Counted from the first letter of the stretch, positions 52,792 to 62,793 are shown. The stretch is 64,000 bases of DNA from Rhizobiales bacterium CCH3-A5 (GCA_001556025.1 LSIB01000008.1:1-64000), one strand, 5' to 3'. A program made the numbers and translations. Notes: generated by a model from the letters alone, not told the origin.

Positions 52792-54012
52792 ATGTCGCCC
52801 CATTCTGACAGCGCCGATGTCGTAATCTGCGGCGGCGCGGCCATCGGCTCGTCCGTAGCCTTCCACCTCGCGGCCGACGCCGGCTTTACCGGCAAGGTCG
52901 TCGTGATCGAGAAGGATCCGACCTATCGGCAGGCGGCGTCGGCACTCTCGGCGGCGTCGATCCGGCAGCAATTCTCCAGCCCGGTGAACATCCGCATCTC
53001 GCTGCACGGCATCGCGTTTTTGCGCAACATCGGACAGCATCTCGCAGTCGATGGCGAGGCCCCGGCGATCGACCTGCACGAGGGCGGCTATCTCTATCTC
53101 GCCGGTTCGGAGGGCGCGCCGATCCTCGCCGTGAACCAGCAAATGCAGACGCGCGAGGGGGCCGATGTTGCGCTTTATGCTGCGAAAATGCTGCGCAGCA
53201 AATTTAGCTGGCTTAATGTCGAAGACGTCGCCTGCGGCACGTTTGGGGTCAGCGGCGAGGGCTGGTTCGACGGCTGGGCGCTGCTGCAGGCTTACAGGAA
53301 AAAGGCCCGCTCGCTTGGCGTCGAGTACCGCCAGGGCGAAGTCGCGCGATATGTCCTCGAAGGTGGGCGCGTGACAGCAGTGGAACTGACGGACGGCAGC
53401 CGCATCGCCTGCGGAGCGGCCGTCAATGCCACGGGCACCCATGGCGCGAGGCTTGCCGCCACCGCCGGCATCACGATCCCCGTCAGATCGATGAAGCGGA
53501 ACGTCTTCACCTGGACCTGCAAGGGCGATGTCGGAAACTGTCCGCTGCTGATCGACACGAGCGGCGTCTGGTGCCGGCCGGAAGGTGCGCGCGGCGGCGA
53601 CGGACAGATGTTCATTGGCGGCGCGGCGCCACCGGCCGAGACCGACCGCGAATGGATCGAGACCGACCCGGATGTCGAGGATGTCGACTGGGCTTTCTTC
53701 GAGGAGACGGTCTGGCCGGCGCTGGCGCACCGCATTCCAGCTTTCGAGGCAATCAGGCCCGGCCGCGGCTGGACCGGCCCCTACGACATGAACGGCCTCG
53801 ACCACAACGCCATCCTGGGGCCGGCCGTCGGCGTGCCGAACCTGTACCTCGCCAACGGCTTTTCGGGGCATGGCCTGCAGCAATCGCCTGCCGTCGGGCG
53901 CGGTCTGGCCGAGTACATCGCGCATGGCCGCTATCGCAGCCTCGATCTTGCCGATCTCGGCCATGAGCGCATCGTTGCAGGCCGGCCTCTGCTAGAGGCC
54001 AATGTGATCTGA
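52792..54012 (+). CDS. FAD-dependent oxidoreductase of the DadA/FOXRED1-like family
   Basis: D-amino-acid-oxidase-fold flavoprotein, 406 residues. The N-terminal SADVVICGGAAIGSSVAFHLAAD is the FAD-binding motif, followed by VVVIEKDPTYRQAASALSAASIRQQFSSPVN, typical of FOXRED1-like proteins. The C-terminus has GPYDMNGLDHNAILGPAVGVPNLYLANGFSGHGLQQSPAVGRGLAEYI. It lies 97 bases after the GcvA-like LysR gene and beside the lysine operon. An amine or imino-acid substrate such as pipecolate or a D-amino acid is plausible but not shown. Confidence 0.88.
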   Translation: MSPHSDSADVVICGGAAIGSSVAFHLAADAGFTGKVVVIEKDPTYRQAASALSAASIRQQFSSPVNIRISLHGIAFLRNIGQHLAVDGEAPAIDLHEGGYLYLAGSEGAPILAVNQQMQTREGADVALYAAKMLRSKFSWLNVEDVACGTFGVSGEGWFDGWALLQAYRKKARSLGVEYRQGEVARYVLEGGRVTAVELTDGSRIACGAAVNATGTHGARLAATAGITIPVRSMKRNVFTWTCKGDVGNCPLLIDTSGVWCRPEGARGGDGQMFIGGAAPPAETDREWIETDPDVEDVDWAFFEETVWPALAHRIPAFEAIRPGRGWTGPYDMNGLDHNAILGPAVGVPNLYLANGFSGHGLQQSPAVGRGLAEYIAHGRYRSLDLADLGHERIVAGRPLLEANVI

Positions 54013-54025
54013 GAAGGCGAGATCC

Positions 54026-54550
54026 ATGATCGACACTGCCTTCGTCGCGACCATGGTGCGCTACAATGCCTGGCAGAACGGCAGCCTGATCGCAGCTGCG
54101 TCCGGGCTCGACGATGCCGCCCGTCGTGTCGAGCGCGGCGCCTATTTCGGTTCGATCCATGGTACGTTCAATCATCTGCTCTGGGCCGACGAGATGTGGC
54201 TCAGCCGTTTCACCGGCTCGCCGAGACCTGGCTGCGGCATCAAGGACTCGCCCCGGCTTGTCGAGGGCTGGGACGCGTTCGTCGCGCGCCGCAATTCGAT
54301 CGACGCCACGATCGCAGATTGGGCGGGCGGCCTCTCCCAGGACTGGCTCGACGGCGAACTGACATGGTTTTCCGGCGCGACGCAGCGCGAGATGCGCCGC
54401 TCCTGCGCGCTGCTGGTCGTGCATCTCTTCAACCACCAGACCCATCATCGCGGCCAGATCCACGCCATGCTGACGGCGGCCGGCGCGCGTCCAGACGACA
54501 CCGACCTGATGCTGCTGGGCGAGCCGGACTTTGAGGTCACGCAGACGTGA
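54026..54550 (+). CDS. DinB family protein
   Basis: A 174-residue four-helix-bundle protein of the DinB/YfiT superfamily. Three candidate metal-binding histidines are visible: GTFNHLLWADEMWL near residue 49, and HLFNHQTHHRGQIHAML near 140. The start RYNAWQNGSLIAAASGL is standard. Family members are metal-dependent transferases or of unknown function. It follows the FAD oxidoreductase by 13 bases, so the two are probably co-transcribed. Confidence 0.88.
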   Translation: MIDTAFVATMVRYNAWQNGSLIAAASGLDDAARRVERGAYFGSIHGTFNHLLWADEMWLSRFTGSPRPGCGIKDSPRLVEGWDAFVARRNSIDATIADWAGGLSQDWLDGELTWFSGATQREMRRSCALLVVHLFNHQTHHRGQIHAMLTAAGARPDDTDLMLLGEPDFEVTQT

Positions 54551-54635
54551 CGTGCCATTGATGGCGTGATCGCGGAAGCCAAGGTGTTCCGTCGAGGCGC
54601 ACACGCCTCGCGCGGCAGTCTTGGATTGCGCCTGC

Positions 54636-56255
54636 ATGCCCGAAACGAAGCCTGTCACCGGCGCTGATCTGATAGCCCGCCGCCTCGCAGGCGCGGGCAT
54701 CCGGCATGCCTTCGGCATTCCAGGCGGCGAGGTTCTGGCGCTGGTCGAGGCGTTCGAGGCTGCCGGCATCGCGCCGATCCTGGCCAAGCACGAGAATGCC
54801 GCGGGCTTCATGGCCGAGGGCGCGTGGCACGCCACGGGCGCTCCGGGCTTGCTTTACGCCACACTCGGCCCCGGCGTCGCCAACGCCGTCAACGTCGTCG
54901 CCAATGCGCAGCAGGACCGGGTGCCGCTGGTCTTCGTCACCGGCTGCGTCGATTCCGCCGAGGCCGAGAGCTACACCCATCAGGTCTTCGACCATCAGGC
55001 CCTGCTGCGACCGATCGTCAAGGCGAGCTTTCGCGCCACCGCGCAGACCTGCGAGGCGGTGGTCGACAAGGCGCTGGCCACGGCCCTGTCGGGTCGGCCG
55101 GGCCCCGTCCATATCGACGTGCCCATCGGCGTGGCGGAAGGGCCGGCTCAGGCGAGCCGCCAGCGCGCGCCAGTCCTGCCGCTGCCGGCCGCTCCGGCCG
55201 AAGCGGCGGCGCTCGACGCGGTCCGTGCGGCGCTGGCGCAGGCAAGGCGGCCGCTGATCATCGCCGGGCTCGACATCGTCAATCAGGGTGCGTCGCAGGC
55301 GCTGACGGATTTCGCGCGCCGACGCGCAATCCCCGTCGTCTCCAGCTACAAGGCCAAGGGCGCGCTGCCCGAGAGCGATCCGCTCGCTATCGCTGGCGCG
55401 GGGCTTTCGCCCAAGGCCGACCGGCATCTGCTGCCGCTGATCCAGGCCGCCGATCTCGTCCTCCTTGCCGGCTATGATCCCATCGAGATGCGGATCAACT
55501 GGCGCAATCCGTTCTCAGCCGAAACCTTGGTGATCGACCTCGTCGCCGAGGCGATGCAGCACGGCATGCACCGCAGCGACCATCTCATCGTCGGCGATGT
55601 CGCGGCCGGCCTCGCCGCGCTCGACGCTGCCCCTCTCGCGAGCGGCCTCTGGCCGGGCGGCGAGCCGGCCCGGACGCGCGCCGCCCTGCGCGAGGCCTTC
55701 GCCAGCGACGGCTGGGGGCCGGATCTCGTCTTCGAGACGGTACGCGCGGCCGCGCCGGCCGACACCGTGATCACGATCGATTCCGGCGCCCACCGCATCC
55801 TGCTCTCGCAGATCTGGCGCACGGACATCCCGCGCGCGATCCTGCAATCGACGGGCCTTTGCACCATGGGCTGCGCCGTGCCGCTGGCGCTGGGCTACAA
55901 GCTCGCTGCGACTGCCGCGCCGGTGATCGCGTTCGTTGGCGATGCCGGTCTGGAGATGGGGCTCGGCGAACTCGCCACCGCGCGCGATCTCGGTCTTCCG
56001 GTCGTCATCGTCGTTCTGGTCGACCAGAGCCTGGCGCTGATCGAGATGAAGCAGCGCGCGAGCCAGCGCCCCAATGCGGCGGTCGATTTTTCCGGCAGCG
56101 ACTTCCCCGCCGTCGCGAAGGCTCTGGGCGGGGAGGGGCTCTGGATCGACGACGCAGACACGCTGGCCGCCGAAGTCGAGGCCGCGCTCGGTCGTGACGC
56201 CTTCACGGTGTTGGCCTGCCGCATCGCGCGGCGCGCCTATGACGGGAAGATCTGA
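54636..56255 (+). CDS. Second ThDP-dependent acetolactate-synthase-like enzyme with altered cofactor motif
   Basis: ThDP enzyme of 539 residues. It has GADLIARRLAGAGIRHAFGIPGGEVLALVEAF, the catalytic glutamate in LAKHENAAGFMAEGA, and TLGPGVANAVNVVANAQQDRVPL. The cofactor motif reads FVGDAGLEMGLGELATARDLGLPVVIVVLVDQ: the usual GDG is GDA and the usual asparagine is aspartate. Magnesium-diphosphate binding may therefore differ from ordinary family members. The start is ATG 54636 (PETKPVTG). It lies 85 bases after the DinB gene and four before opgC. No small regulatory subunit is near. The substrate is unknown. Confidence 0.86.
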   Translation: MPETKPVTGADLIARRLAGAGIRHAFGIPGGEVLALVEAFEAAGIAPILAKHENAAGFMAEGAWHATGAPGLLYATLGPGVANAVNVVANAQQDRVPLVFVTGCVDSAEAESYTHQVFDHQALLRPIVKASFRATAQTCEAVVDKALATALSGRPGPVHIDVPIGVAEGPAQASRQRAPVLPLPAAPAEAAALDAVRAALAQARRPLIIAGLDIVNQGASQALTDFARRRAIPVVSSYKAKGALPESDPLAIAGAGLSPKADRHLLPLIQAADLVLLAGYDPIEMRINWRNPFSAETLVIDLVAEAMQHGMHRSDHLIVGDVAAGLAALDAAPLASGLWPGGEPARTRAALREAFASDGWGPDLVFETVRAAAPADTVITIDSGAHRILLSQIWRTDIPRAILQSTGLCTMGCAVPLALGYKLAATAAPVIAFVGDAGLEMGLGELATARDLGLPVVIVVLVDQSLALIEMKQRASQRPNAAVDFSGSDFPAVAKALGGEGLWIDDADTLAAEVEAALGRDAFTVLACRIARRAYDGKI

Positions 56256-56258
56256 GCG

Positions 56259-57488
56259 ATGACCGCCGCTCCGGCAAAACGCGAGCGCGACGTCAGGCTG
56301 GATTTCTTTCGCGGCCTGACGATGTTCATCATCTTCATCGCCCATGCCGATCTGAACCCGTGGAACGCCTGGATTCCGGCGCGCTTCGGCTTCTCCTCGG
56401 GCACGGAACTCTTCGTCTTCTGCTCGGGGCTGGCGAGCGCCATCGCCTTCGGCTCGGTCTTCGTCAAGCGCGGCTTCTGGTTAGGCCTCGCGCGCATCGT
56501 CAATCGCCTCTGGCAGGTCTACTGGGCGCAGATCGGCGTCGTGCTCGTCGTCATCGGGGTGATGTTCGCAGCCGAGACGTTGTTTCCCGGACGCGGCCTC
56601 AACACAGATCCGTTGCCCGATATGCTGCGCGACCCGGCCACCGCCATCGCTGGGCTGCTGACCCTGCGCTGGCTGCCGGGCTATCTCGACATCCTGCCGA
56701 TGTATCTGGTCATTCTGGCCCTGATCCCGGTGATGATGGCGGCGTCGCTGCTGCATCGGCTGTTGCCTGTCGCCCTCTCGCTCGTCCTGTACGCTCTGGT
56801 CTGGACGGTCGGCATCAACCTGCCCGGCAATCCGTGGACGGGCTTCGGCTGGTTCTTCAATCCCTTCGCCTGGCAGTTGATCTTCTTCACTGGCTTTGCC
56901 CTCGGCATGGGCTGGCTCAGGGCCCCGCCGCTGCGGGACCGGCGCTGGCTGGCGCTTGCGGCGGCCATCCTCATCGTCAGCCTGCCGCTGAGCTTCTGGG
57001 GCTTCCATGCCGCCGTGCCGGCGCTGGAGCGGGCCTATGCGGCGATCCTGCCCGGCAATGAGAAGACCGACCTGCACTGGCTGCGCTATGTGCATTTTCT
57101 CGCGCTCGCCTATCTCGTGCTGTCCTGGGTCGAGCCGCGCCGCGCCCGTCTGACCCAAGGGCTCGCGATGGTCGTGGTCAAGGTCGGGCGGCAATCGCTC
57201 GCCACCTTCCTCGTCAGCCTCGTCGCTGCGCGCACGGCCTCGCTCGCCTTCCATTTGCTGGGCACGGATGCGCTGGTCAGCCTCGCGATCAACCTCGTCG
57301 GCGTCGTGATCGTCATCGCGACCGCGCTCATCGTCGGCTGGTTCAAGTCTTCGCCCTGGGCGGTGCGCCCGTCGCCTGCGAGGCAGCCCGTTCAAACTGT
57401 TGACGAAATTCCTGCCGCGGCGGCGAAGCCGCGACAGATCGATCAAAACCCCGTCACGAAACAGTTATTGCCCAGCGCCCGAACGTGA
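56259..57488 (+). CDS. opgC: OpgC-type membrane protein (glucan succinyltransferase family)
   Basis: Integral membrane protein of 409 residues with about ten hydrophobic helices. RERDVRLDFFRGLTMFIIFIAHADLNPWNAWIPARFGFSSGTELFVFCSGLASAIAFG is the OpgC-family start. OpgC adds succinyl groups to osmoregulated periplasmic glucans. The glucan synthase genes opgGH are not in the window. The C-terminal 50 residues are a Pro/Ala-rich hydrophilic tail. It starts four bases after the ThDP gene, an apparently unrelated partner. Confidence 0.88.
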   Translation: MTAAPAKRERDVRLDFFRGLTMFIIFIAHADLNPWNAWIPARFGFSSGTELFVFCSGLASAIAFGSVFVKRGFWLGLARIVNRLWQVYWAQIGVVLVVIGVMFAAETLFPGRGLNTDPLPDMLRDPATAIAGLLTLRWLPGYLDILPMYLVILALIPVMMAASLLHRLLPVALSLVLYALVWTVGINLPGNPWTGFGWFFNPFAWQLIFFTGFALGMGWLRAPPLRDRRWLALAAAILIVSLPLSFWGFHAAVPALERAYAAILPGNEKTDLHWLRYVHFLALAYLVLSWVEPRRARLTQGLAMVVVKVGRQSLATFLVSLVAARTASLAFHLLGTDALVSLAINLVGVVIVIATALIVGWFKSSPWAVRPSPARQPVQTVDEIPAAAAKPRQIDQNPVTKQLLPSART

Positions 57489-57559
57489 AAACCATCCGGA
57501 TTCGGGGCTGGTAGAAGAAAATCCATCTGTCCGATCAGGGCGCGGCAGCGAGGATTTTG

Positions 57560-58951
57560 ATGTTCACCGACGCTTACGGAAACGCCACCAGCCTGAACTG
57601 CGAGATCGCCGTCGGCCATTGGAACGAGACCGTGGAGGCGATTCTGGCGCACGCCCGCAGCGCACCCGACGAACTGGGCAAGACGCTGGCCGCCGACCCG
57701 CTGTTCGCTCAGGGTCACGCCACCAAGGGCATCCTGCTGCTGACGCTGGCGCGGGCCGAATTGGTAGGGCAGGCCCGCCTTTGCCTCGACACCGCCCGCA
57801 CCGCCGCGGCCGCCCGCCCGACGCCGGAGCGTGAGCGCCGATACATCTCGGCCCTTCAGCTCTGGCTCGATGGCGAGCCGGCGCGCGCGGCCGACGTCTT
57901 CGAGGTCGTGCTGTCGGATTGCCCGCGCGACGTGCTCGCCTTCAAGCTCGTGCAGGCAATCCGCTTCATGATCGGCGACATTCGCGGCATGGCGCGCGCC
58001 GGCGCGACGACGCTTGCGACCTTTTCCGAGCGCAGCGCCACCTCCGGCTATGTCCGGGGTTGCCAGGCCTTCGCGCTCGAGGAACTCGGCCATCTCGGCG
58101 AGGCCGAGGCGATGGGTCGCGAGGCCGTTGAGCTTGCGCCGCGCGACGCCTGGGGCCGCCATGCCGTGGCCCATTGCTTCGAGATGACCGGCCGCGCCAG
58201 CGACGGCGTCGCCTGGCTCGGCCAGTCTCAGGAATGGGAGCATTGCAGCAATTTCGGCTTCCATCTGCACTGGCATATGGCGCTGTTCCAGCTCGAACTC
58301 GGCGAGATCGACGCCGTGCTCGATCTCTACGACACCGCCGTGCGCGCCGCGCCGACGGATGATTTCCGCGACCTCGCCAACGCGGCCTCGCTGCTCCAGC
58401 GCCTCGAACTCGAAGGCGTCGATGTCGGCTCGCGCTGGGAGGAACTGGCGCTGATCGCGCAGGGCCGCGTCAACGACCGCCGGCTCGTGTTCGCCGATCT
58501 GCACTATATGCTGGCGCTGCTCGGCGCGGGCCGCGCGGATGCCGCAGCGACCGTCGCCGAAAACCTCGTCCGCGATTCGCGCGAGGGCCACTCGCATGAT
58601 TCCCGCGTCGCCGGCGAGACTGGGGCCGCGACCGCGCAGGGCATCATCGCCTTCCGCCGGGGCGATTATGCCGAGGCGGCGCGCCTCCTGCGTCTGGCCG
58701 CACCCCACCGCATCGGCGCCGGCGGCTCGAATGCCCAGCGCGACGTCTTCGAGCAGATCGCGCTTGAGAGTCTGGTCCGGGCCGGCGATTTCGCGCAGGC
58801 CGAGACGCTGCTCGGCCAGCGGCTCGCCGCCCGCGGCGGGCGCAACCGCTTCGCCGCGCGAAGGCTCGGGCGGATCGCGTCGGGCCGGGAAGCGAGCGCG
58901 CGGCTTGGCGCACTGCTGGTTGTGGCCAGCGAGCCGGCGACGCATCACTGA
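57560..58951 (+). CDS. TTC38-like tetratricopeptide repeat protein
   Basis: Soluble helical protein, 463 residues, with tetratricopeptide-type repeats. FMIGDIRGMARAGATTLATFSERSATSGYVRGCQAFALEELGHLGEAEAMGREAVELAPRDAWGRHAVAHCFEMTGRASDGVAWL is typical of the TTC38 family, also seen in the later HLHWHMALFQLELGEIDAVLDLYD. Such proteins have no settled function. The start is ATG 57560 after GAGGA; a TTG just before it is not needed. It is 71 bases after opgC. Confidence 0.88.
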   Translation: MFTDAYGNATSLNCEIAVGHWNETVEAILAHARSAPDELGKTLAADPLFAQGHATKGILLLTLARAELVGQARLCLDTARTAAAARPTPERERRYISALQLWLDGEPARAADVFEVVLSDCPRDVLAFKLVQAIRFMIGDIRGMARAGATTLATFSERSATSGYVRGCQAFALEELGHLGEAEAMGREAVELAPRDAWGRHAVAHCFEMTGRASDGVAWLGQSQEWEHCSNFGFHLHWHMALFQLELGEIDAVLDLYDTAVRAAPTDDFRDLANAASLLQRLELEGVDVGSRWEELALIAQGRVNDRRLVFADLHYMLALLGAGRADAAATVAENLVRDSREGHSHDSRVAGETGAATAQGIIAFRRGDYAEAARLLRLAAPHRIGAGGSNAQRDVFEQIALESLVRAGDFAQAETLLGQRLAARGGRNRFAARRLGRIASGREASARLGALLVVASEPATHH

Positions 58952-58956
58952 TGCCG

Positions 58957-59475
58957 TCAGGCGCGCTTTGCGCGCGGCCGACGCGGCTTCGGCGCGGCTT
59001 GCGCCGTCTCGTTCTTCTCGTCGCGGTCCGGCGGCAGCGCCGCCGTGGCATTCTGGCTGAGCTTCTGAAACAGGCCGAGACCGACCATCGCAAGCACGCC
59101 GAGGAGCCCGAGCAGGGCCGGGTAGATCACCTCCGACATTGTCCCGCGCGACGCCTTGGTGATCAACACCAGCGACTCCAGACTGAGCGCGATGATGATG
59201 ATCGTCATGAATTTAGTCAACGAGCCGCGCGCCTCGGCCGGGCTGCGCAGCTCGCGGTCGGCGAGGACCTCCTCCTCGAACAAGAATTTGCCGACATCGG
59301 CGACTGCGACCGCGATGATGATCAGCCCGATTCCGTCCAGCATCGTCTCCAGTGCGCCTTCGCCGGTCCAGAAGCCGGTCGCGGTGCGCCAGATCGCGAT
59401 GCCGATCAGTAGGATCGCCGCGCCGAGCAGCGCCCCGGCGATGGCAGTGTAGAGGATGCGGCCGAACAGGTTCAT
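58957..59475 (-). CDS. Hypothetical membrane protein
   Basis: A 172-residue protein with four hydrophobic helices: FGRILYTAIAGALLGAAILLIGIAIW, LDGIGLIIIAVAVADVGKFLF, KFMTIIIIALSLESLVLI and IYPALLGLLGVLAMVGLGLF. A highly basic tail follows (PKPRRPRAKRA). Between helices lies FEEEVLADRELRSPAEARGSLTKF. I recognise no named family. I chose ATG 59475, where hydrophobic sequence begins; the frame is open 34 codons further. It is convergent with the TPR gene, ending five bases past it. Confidence 0.72.
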   Translation of the reverse strand: MNLFGRILYTAIAGALLGAAILLIGIAIWRTATGFWTGEGALETMLDGIGLIIIAVAVADVGKFLFEEEVLADRELRSPAEARGSLTKFMTIIIIALSLESLVLITKASRGTMSEVIYPALLGLLGVLAMVGLGLFQKLSQNATAALPPDRDEKNETAQAAPKPRRPRAKRA

Positions 59476-59684
59476 GGCTGTGGGCTCGAAGTGGGGAGAG
59501 GGCAGGGTGGCATAGTCGCCGCGTTGCAGCACGCCCGAAACCTGCGCGCCGGCACGGGGTTCCACTGCGCATATCACGGCGGCTCAAGCACCTGTGAAGC
59601 GCCGTTGGTGGACGTGTCTGGACCGGCGCGCCGGCTTTCGGCACGCTCGGGTTGGAGTCAGCAGCGTCTGCGGGAATATCCATC

Positions 59685-60161
59685 ATGCGCGTTTCGATAC
59701 GATCGTTCTTACATCGCCTGATGCTTGCTCTGTCGATCGTGGTGGGAGCGGCCGCCAGCGCCGCCTTCGGCGGCGAGATCAACGATGTCGATGGACCTGC
59801 GATCAAGGGCTACGATCCGGTCGCCTATTTCACGGCCGGCAAGCCGGTCGCAGGTTCTGCGCAGTTCACGACGCTCTACAAGGGCGCGACCTTCCGCTTC
59901 GCTTCGGCCGCCAATCGCGACGCCTTCGCCGCCGCGCCGGAGAAGTACGCGCCGCAATATGGCGGCTTCTGCGCCTATGGCGCGGCCGGCGGCTACAAGG
60001 CTGTGATCGACCCGGCCGCCTGGACGATCACCGACGGCAAGCTCTACCTGAACTACAGCACCCGGGTTCAGCGGAGCTGGAACCAGGATCAGGCGGGCTA
60101 TATCGCCAAGGCCGACAGGAATTGGCCGAGCGTTGCGACGCAGGACAAGGTCAACCGCTGA
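59685..60161 (+). CDS. Exported YHS domain protein
   Basis: A 158-residue protein with a signal peptide (RSFLHRLMLALSIVVGAAASAAFGGE) and a YHS domain: VAYFTAGKPVAGSAQFTTLYKGATFRFASAANRDAFAAAPEKYAPQYGGFCAYG. YHS domains are thought to bind metal, often copper, but in this exported form no function is proven. I chose ATG 59685, where the signal peptide begins. It stands alone between divergent and convergent neighbours. Confidence 0.88.
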   Translation: MRVSIRSFLHRLMLALSIVVGAAASAAFGGEINDVDGPAIKGYDPVAYFTAGKPVAGSAQFTTLYKGATFRFASAANRDAFAAAPEKYAPQYGGFCAYGAAGGYKAVIDPAAWTITDGKLYLNYSTRVQRSWNQDQAGYIAKADRNWPSVATQDKVNR

Positions 60162-60189
60162 GGCGGGCTGGCGAGGCGCAAGGGCCGGC

Positions 60190-61137
60190 TCAGGGCAGGC
60201 TGACGAGCCGCGCTTCGGCGGCGTAGCTCCGTTCCCCGCTCGCGACGATCCCGTCGGCGACCTCCCGGATGATTGCCGCCAGCGCCGCGAAATCGCGCCG
60301 ACGCGGCGATGTCCTGCGCCAGACCAGCCCGATCGCGCGGCTGGGCTCAGGCTTGGCGAAACGGAACAGCTTCACCGGCATGTCCGGCCGCCATTCCACG
60401 GCCAGCGCCATCGCCGGCATCAGCGTCGTCCCGAAGCCGTTGGCGACCATCTGCATAATGGTGGACAGGCTGGACGCGCCATATTGCCGGCGCGATTCCA
60501 GCCGCGTCGTGCCGCAGACGCTGAGCGCCTGGTCGCGCAGGCAATGGCCCTCTTCGAGCAGCAGCAGGTTGTCGCCCGAAAGCGCCGCCTGCGGCTCGAA
60601 CGCGCCGCCGCCGTCGCCATGCGCCGGTACTGCCAGTAGGAAGGGGTCGTCGAACAGCGCCAGCGTTTCCAGCCCAGCGCGCTCCACGGGCAGCGACAGC
60701 AGCGCGACGTCGAGCCGGCCTTCCGCCAAATCCTCCAAGAGCGTCGCGGTCTGCGTTTCGCGGAGACGCAGCTCCAGCGCCGGATAGCGCTTCTGCAGCA
60801 GCGGCAGCGTCGCCGGCAGCAGATAGGGCGCGATCGAGGGGATCACGCCGAGATCGAGCGGTCCGCTGAGCAGGTTGGGGCGGTGCCTCGCATGATCGAC
60901 GAGGTCGTTGGTCTCGATCAGGATGCGGCGCGCCCGCTCGGCGACCTCGACGCCCGTCTCGGTCAGGCCGATCGCGCCGCGCCGCCGCTCGACGAGCTGG
61001 CAGCCGAGCTGCAGTTCGAGTTCCTGGATCTGGAGCGAGAGCGCCGGCTGGCTGATATGGCACTCCTCGGCCGCCTTGCCGAAATGGCGGTGCCGCGCCA
61101 CGGCGGCGAAATAGCGGAGCTGTTTCAGGGTGATCAT
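60190..61137 (-). CDS. oxyR: Hydrogen-peroxide sensor regulator OxyR
   Basis: LysR-type regulator of 315 residues. The HTH reads [61 protein letters not shown] carries Cys199 and Cys208 in the same spacing and numbering as the redox-active pair of E. coli OxyR, so oxidation should form the activating disulfide. It is divergent from katA across 132 bases holding a dyad. It likely activates katA under peroxide stress and represses itself. Confidence 0.96.
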   Translation of the reverse strand: MITLKQLRYFAAVARHRHFGKAAEECHISQPALSLQIQELELQLGCQLVERRRGAIGLTETGVEVAERARRILIETNDLVDHARHRPNLLSGPLDLGVIPSIAPYLLPATLPLLQKRYPALELRLRETQTATLLEDLAEGRLDVALLSLPVERAGLETLALFDDPFLLAVPAHGDGGGAFEPQAALSGDNLLLLEEGHCLRDQALSVCGTTRLESRRQYGASSLSTIMQMVANGFGTTLMPAMALAVEWRPDMPVKLFRFAKPEPSRAIGLVWRRTSPRRRDFAALAAIIREVADGIVASGERSYAAEARLVSLP

Positions 61138-61142
61138 GGCGA

Positions 61143-61160
61143 TTTGATAAACTTATCGAA
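61143..61160. promoter_or_regulatory. Probable OxyR-binding dyad
   Basis: The site reads TTTGATAA-AC-TTATCGAA, with a perfect GATAA-AC-TTATC core (61146-61157) and further matching T/A outside it. It lies five bases before oxyR in the oxyR/katA divergent region. The dyad resembles the GATAG/CTATC half-sites of OxyR operators, and its position fits autoregulation plus katA control. Confidence 0.5.
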
Positions 61161-61269
61161 AGCGCGCGTAAACGGTATTGGACATCATCGTCACAAAGCG
61201 ATGTTAGTTTCTCCAATTCCAGTTCAGGCAGGGGCGCGTGTCGCGTCTGCGATCCAGCGGAGGACTACA

Positions 61270-62769
61270 ATGTCGAAGATCATGACAACCACGGCCGGCG
61301 CGCCGATCCCCGACAACCAGAACTCCCTGACGGCGGGCGAGCGCGGCCCGGTCCTGCTCCAGGACTACCAGCTGCTGGAGAAGCTCGCCCACCAGAACCG
61401 CGAGCGCATCCCCGAGCGCGCCGTCCACGCCAAGGGCTGGGGCGCGCATGGCACGCTGACCATCACCGGCGACATCACGAAATACACCAAGGCCAAGGTC
61501 TTCAAGCCCGGCTCGCAGACGCCGATGATCGCGCGCTTCTCGACGGTGGCCGGCGAGATGGGCGCGGCCGACGCCGAGCGCGACGTGCGCGGCTTTTCGC
61601 TGAAATTCTACACGGAGGAAGGTAACTGGGACATGGTCGGCAACAACACGCCGGTCTTCTTCGTCCGCGACCCGGTCAAGTTCCCCGACTTCATCCACAC
61701 CCAGAAGCGCCACCCCAAAACCAATCTGCGCTCGCCGACCGCGATGTGGGATTTCTGGTCGTTGAGCCCTGAGAGCCTGCACCAGGTCACCATCCTGATG
61801 TCGGATCGCGGCCTGCCGACCGATGTGCGCCACATCAACGGCTACGGCTCGCACACCTTCTCGCTCTGGAACGATGCAGGCGAGCGCTACTGGGTCAAGT
61901 TCCACTTCAAGACCATGCAGGGACACAAGCACTGGACCAATGACGAGGCCGCCGTCGTCGTCGGCAAGACCCGCGAATCGACCCAGGAAGATTTGTTCAA
62001 CGCCATCGAGAAGGGCGATTTTCCGAAGTGGAAGATGCAGGTCCAGATCATGCCGGAGCTGGACGCCGAGAAGACCCCCTATAACCCCTTCGACCTGACC
62101 AAGGTCTGGCCGCATGCCGACTATCCGCTGATCGACGTCGGCATCGTCGAGCTCAACCGCAACGCCGAGAACTATTTCGCCGAGATCGAGAACGCGGCCT
62201 ATTCGCCGTCCAACATCGTGCCCGGCATCGGCTTCTCGCCCGACAAGATGCTGCAGGCCCGCGTCTTTTCCTATGCCGACGCCCATCGCCACCGGCTCGG
62301 CACGCATTACGAGAACATACCCGTAAACCAGCCCAGGAGTCCGGTCGCGCATTACCACCGCGACGGCCAGATGAACACCTATGGCGGCATCCGCACCGGC
62401 AATCCGGACGTCTATTACGAGCCGAACTCCTTCGGCGGGCCGGTCGAGGCGCCGTCCGCCAAGGAGCCGCCGCTGCGCATCTCGGGCGATGCCGCGCGCT
62501 ACAACCACCGCATCGGCAATGACGATTATTCGCAGCCGCGCGCGCTGTTCAACCTGTTCGACCAGGGCCAGAAGGAGCGCCTGTTCTCCAACATCGCGGC
62601 CGCGATGGGCGGCATTCCGCGCGAGATCGAGGAGCGCCAGTTGGCGCATTTCGACAAGGTGCATCCCGACTACGGCAATGGCGTGCGCCGCGCGCTGGCC
62701 AAGGCTGACGGCCGCGAGCGCCCTGGCATCTCGGTGACGCCGGAGACCCCTCAGCAGGCCGCCGAGTAA
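61270..62769 (+). CDS. katA: Monofunctional heme catalase (KatA-type)
   Basis: Catalase of 499 residues that breaks down hydrogen peroxide in the cytoplasm. It has the distal histidine His53 in [15 protein letters not shown], Asn126 in [22 protein letters not shown], and the proximal heme-tyrosine region [14 protein letters not shown]. Length and the short C-terminus (FEERQ-like end at [14 protein letters not shown]) fit small-subunit clade 3 catalases. The start ATG 61270 follows GGAGGA nearby. A strong terminator follows at 62794-62822. Confidence 0.97.
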   Translation: MSKIMTTTAGAPIPDNQNSLTAGERGPVLLQDYQLLEKLAHQNRERIPERAVHAKGWGAHGTLTITGDITKYTKAKVFKPGSQTPMIARFSTVAGEMGAADAERDVRGFSLKFYTEEGNWDMVGNNTPVFFVRDPVKFPDFIHTQKRHPKTNLRSPTAMWDFWSLSPESLHQVTILMSDRGLPTDVRHINGYGSHTFSLWNDAGERYWVKFHFKTMQGHKHWTNDEAAVVVGKTRESTQEDLFNAIEKGDFPKWKMQVQIMPELDAEKTPYNPFDLTKVWPHADYPLIDVGIVELNRNAENYFAEIENAAYSPSNIVPGIGFSPDKMLQARVFSYADAHRHRLGTHYENIPVNQPRSPVAHYHRDGQMNTYGGIRTGNPDVYYEPNSFGGPVEAPSAKEPPLRISGDAARYNHRIGNDDYSQPRALFNLFDQGQKERLFSNIAAAMGGIPREIEERQLAHFDKVHPDYGNGVRRALAKADGRERPGISVTPETPQQAAE

Positions 62770-62793
62770 GGCTGCGCTGCCCGAAACGTAAGT

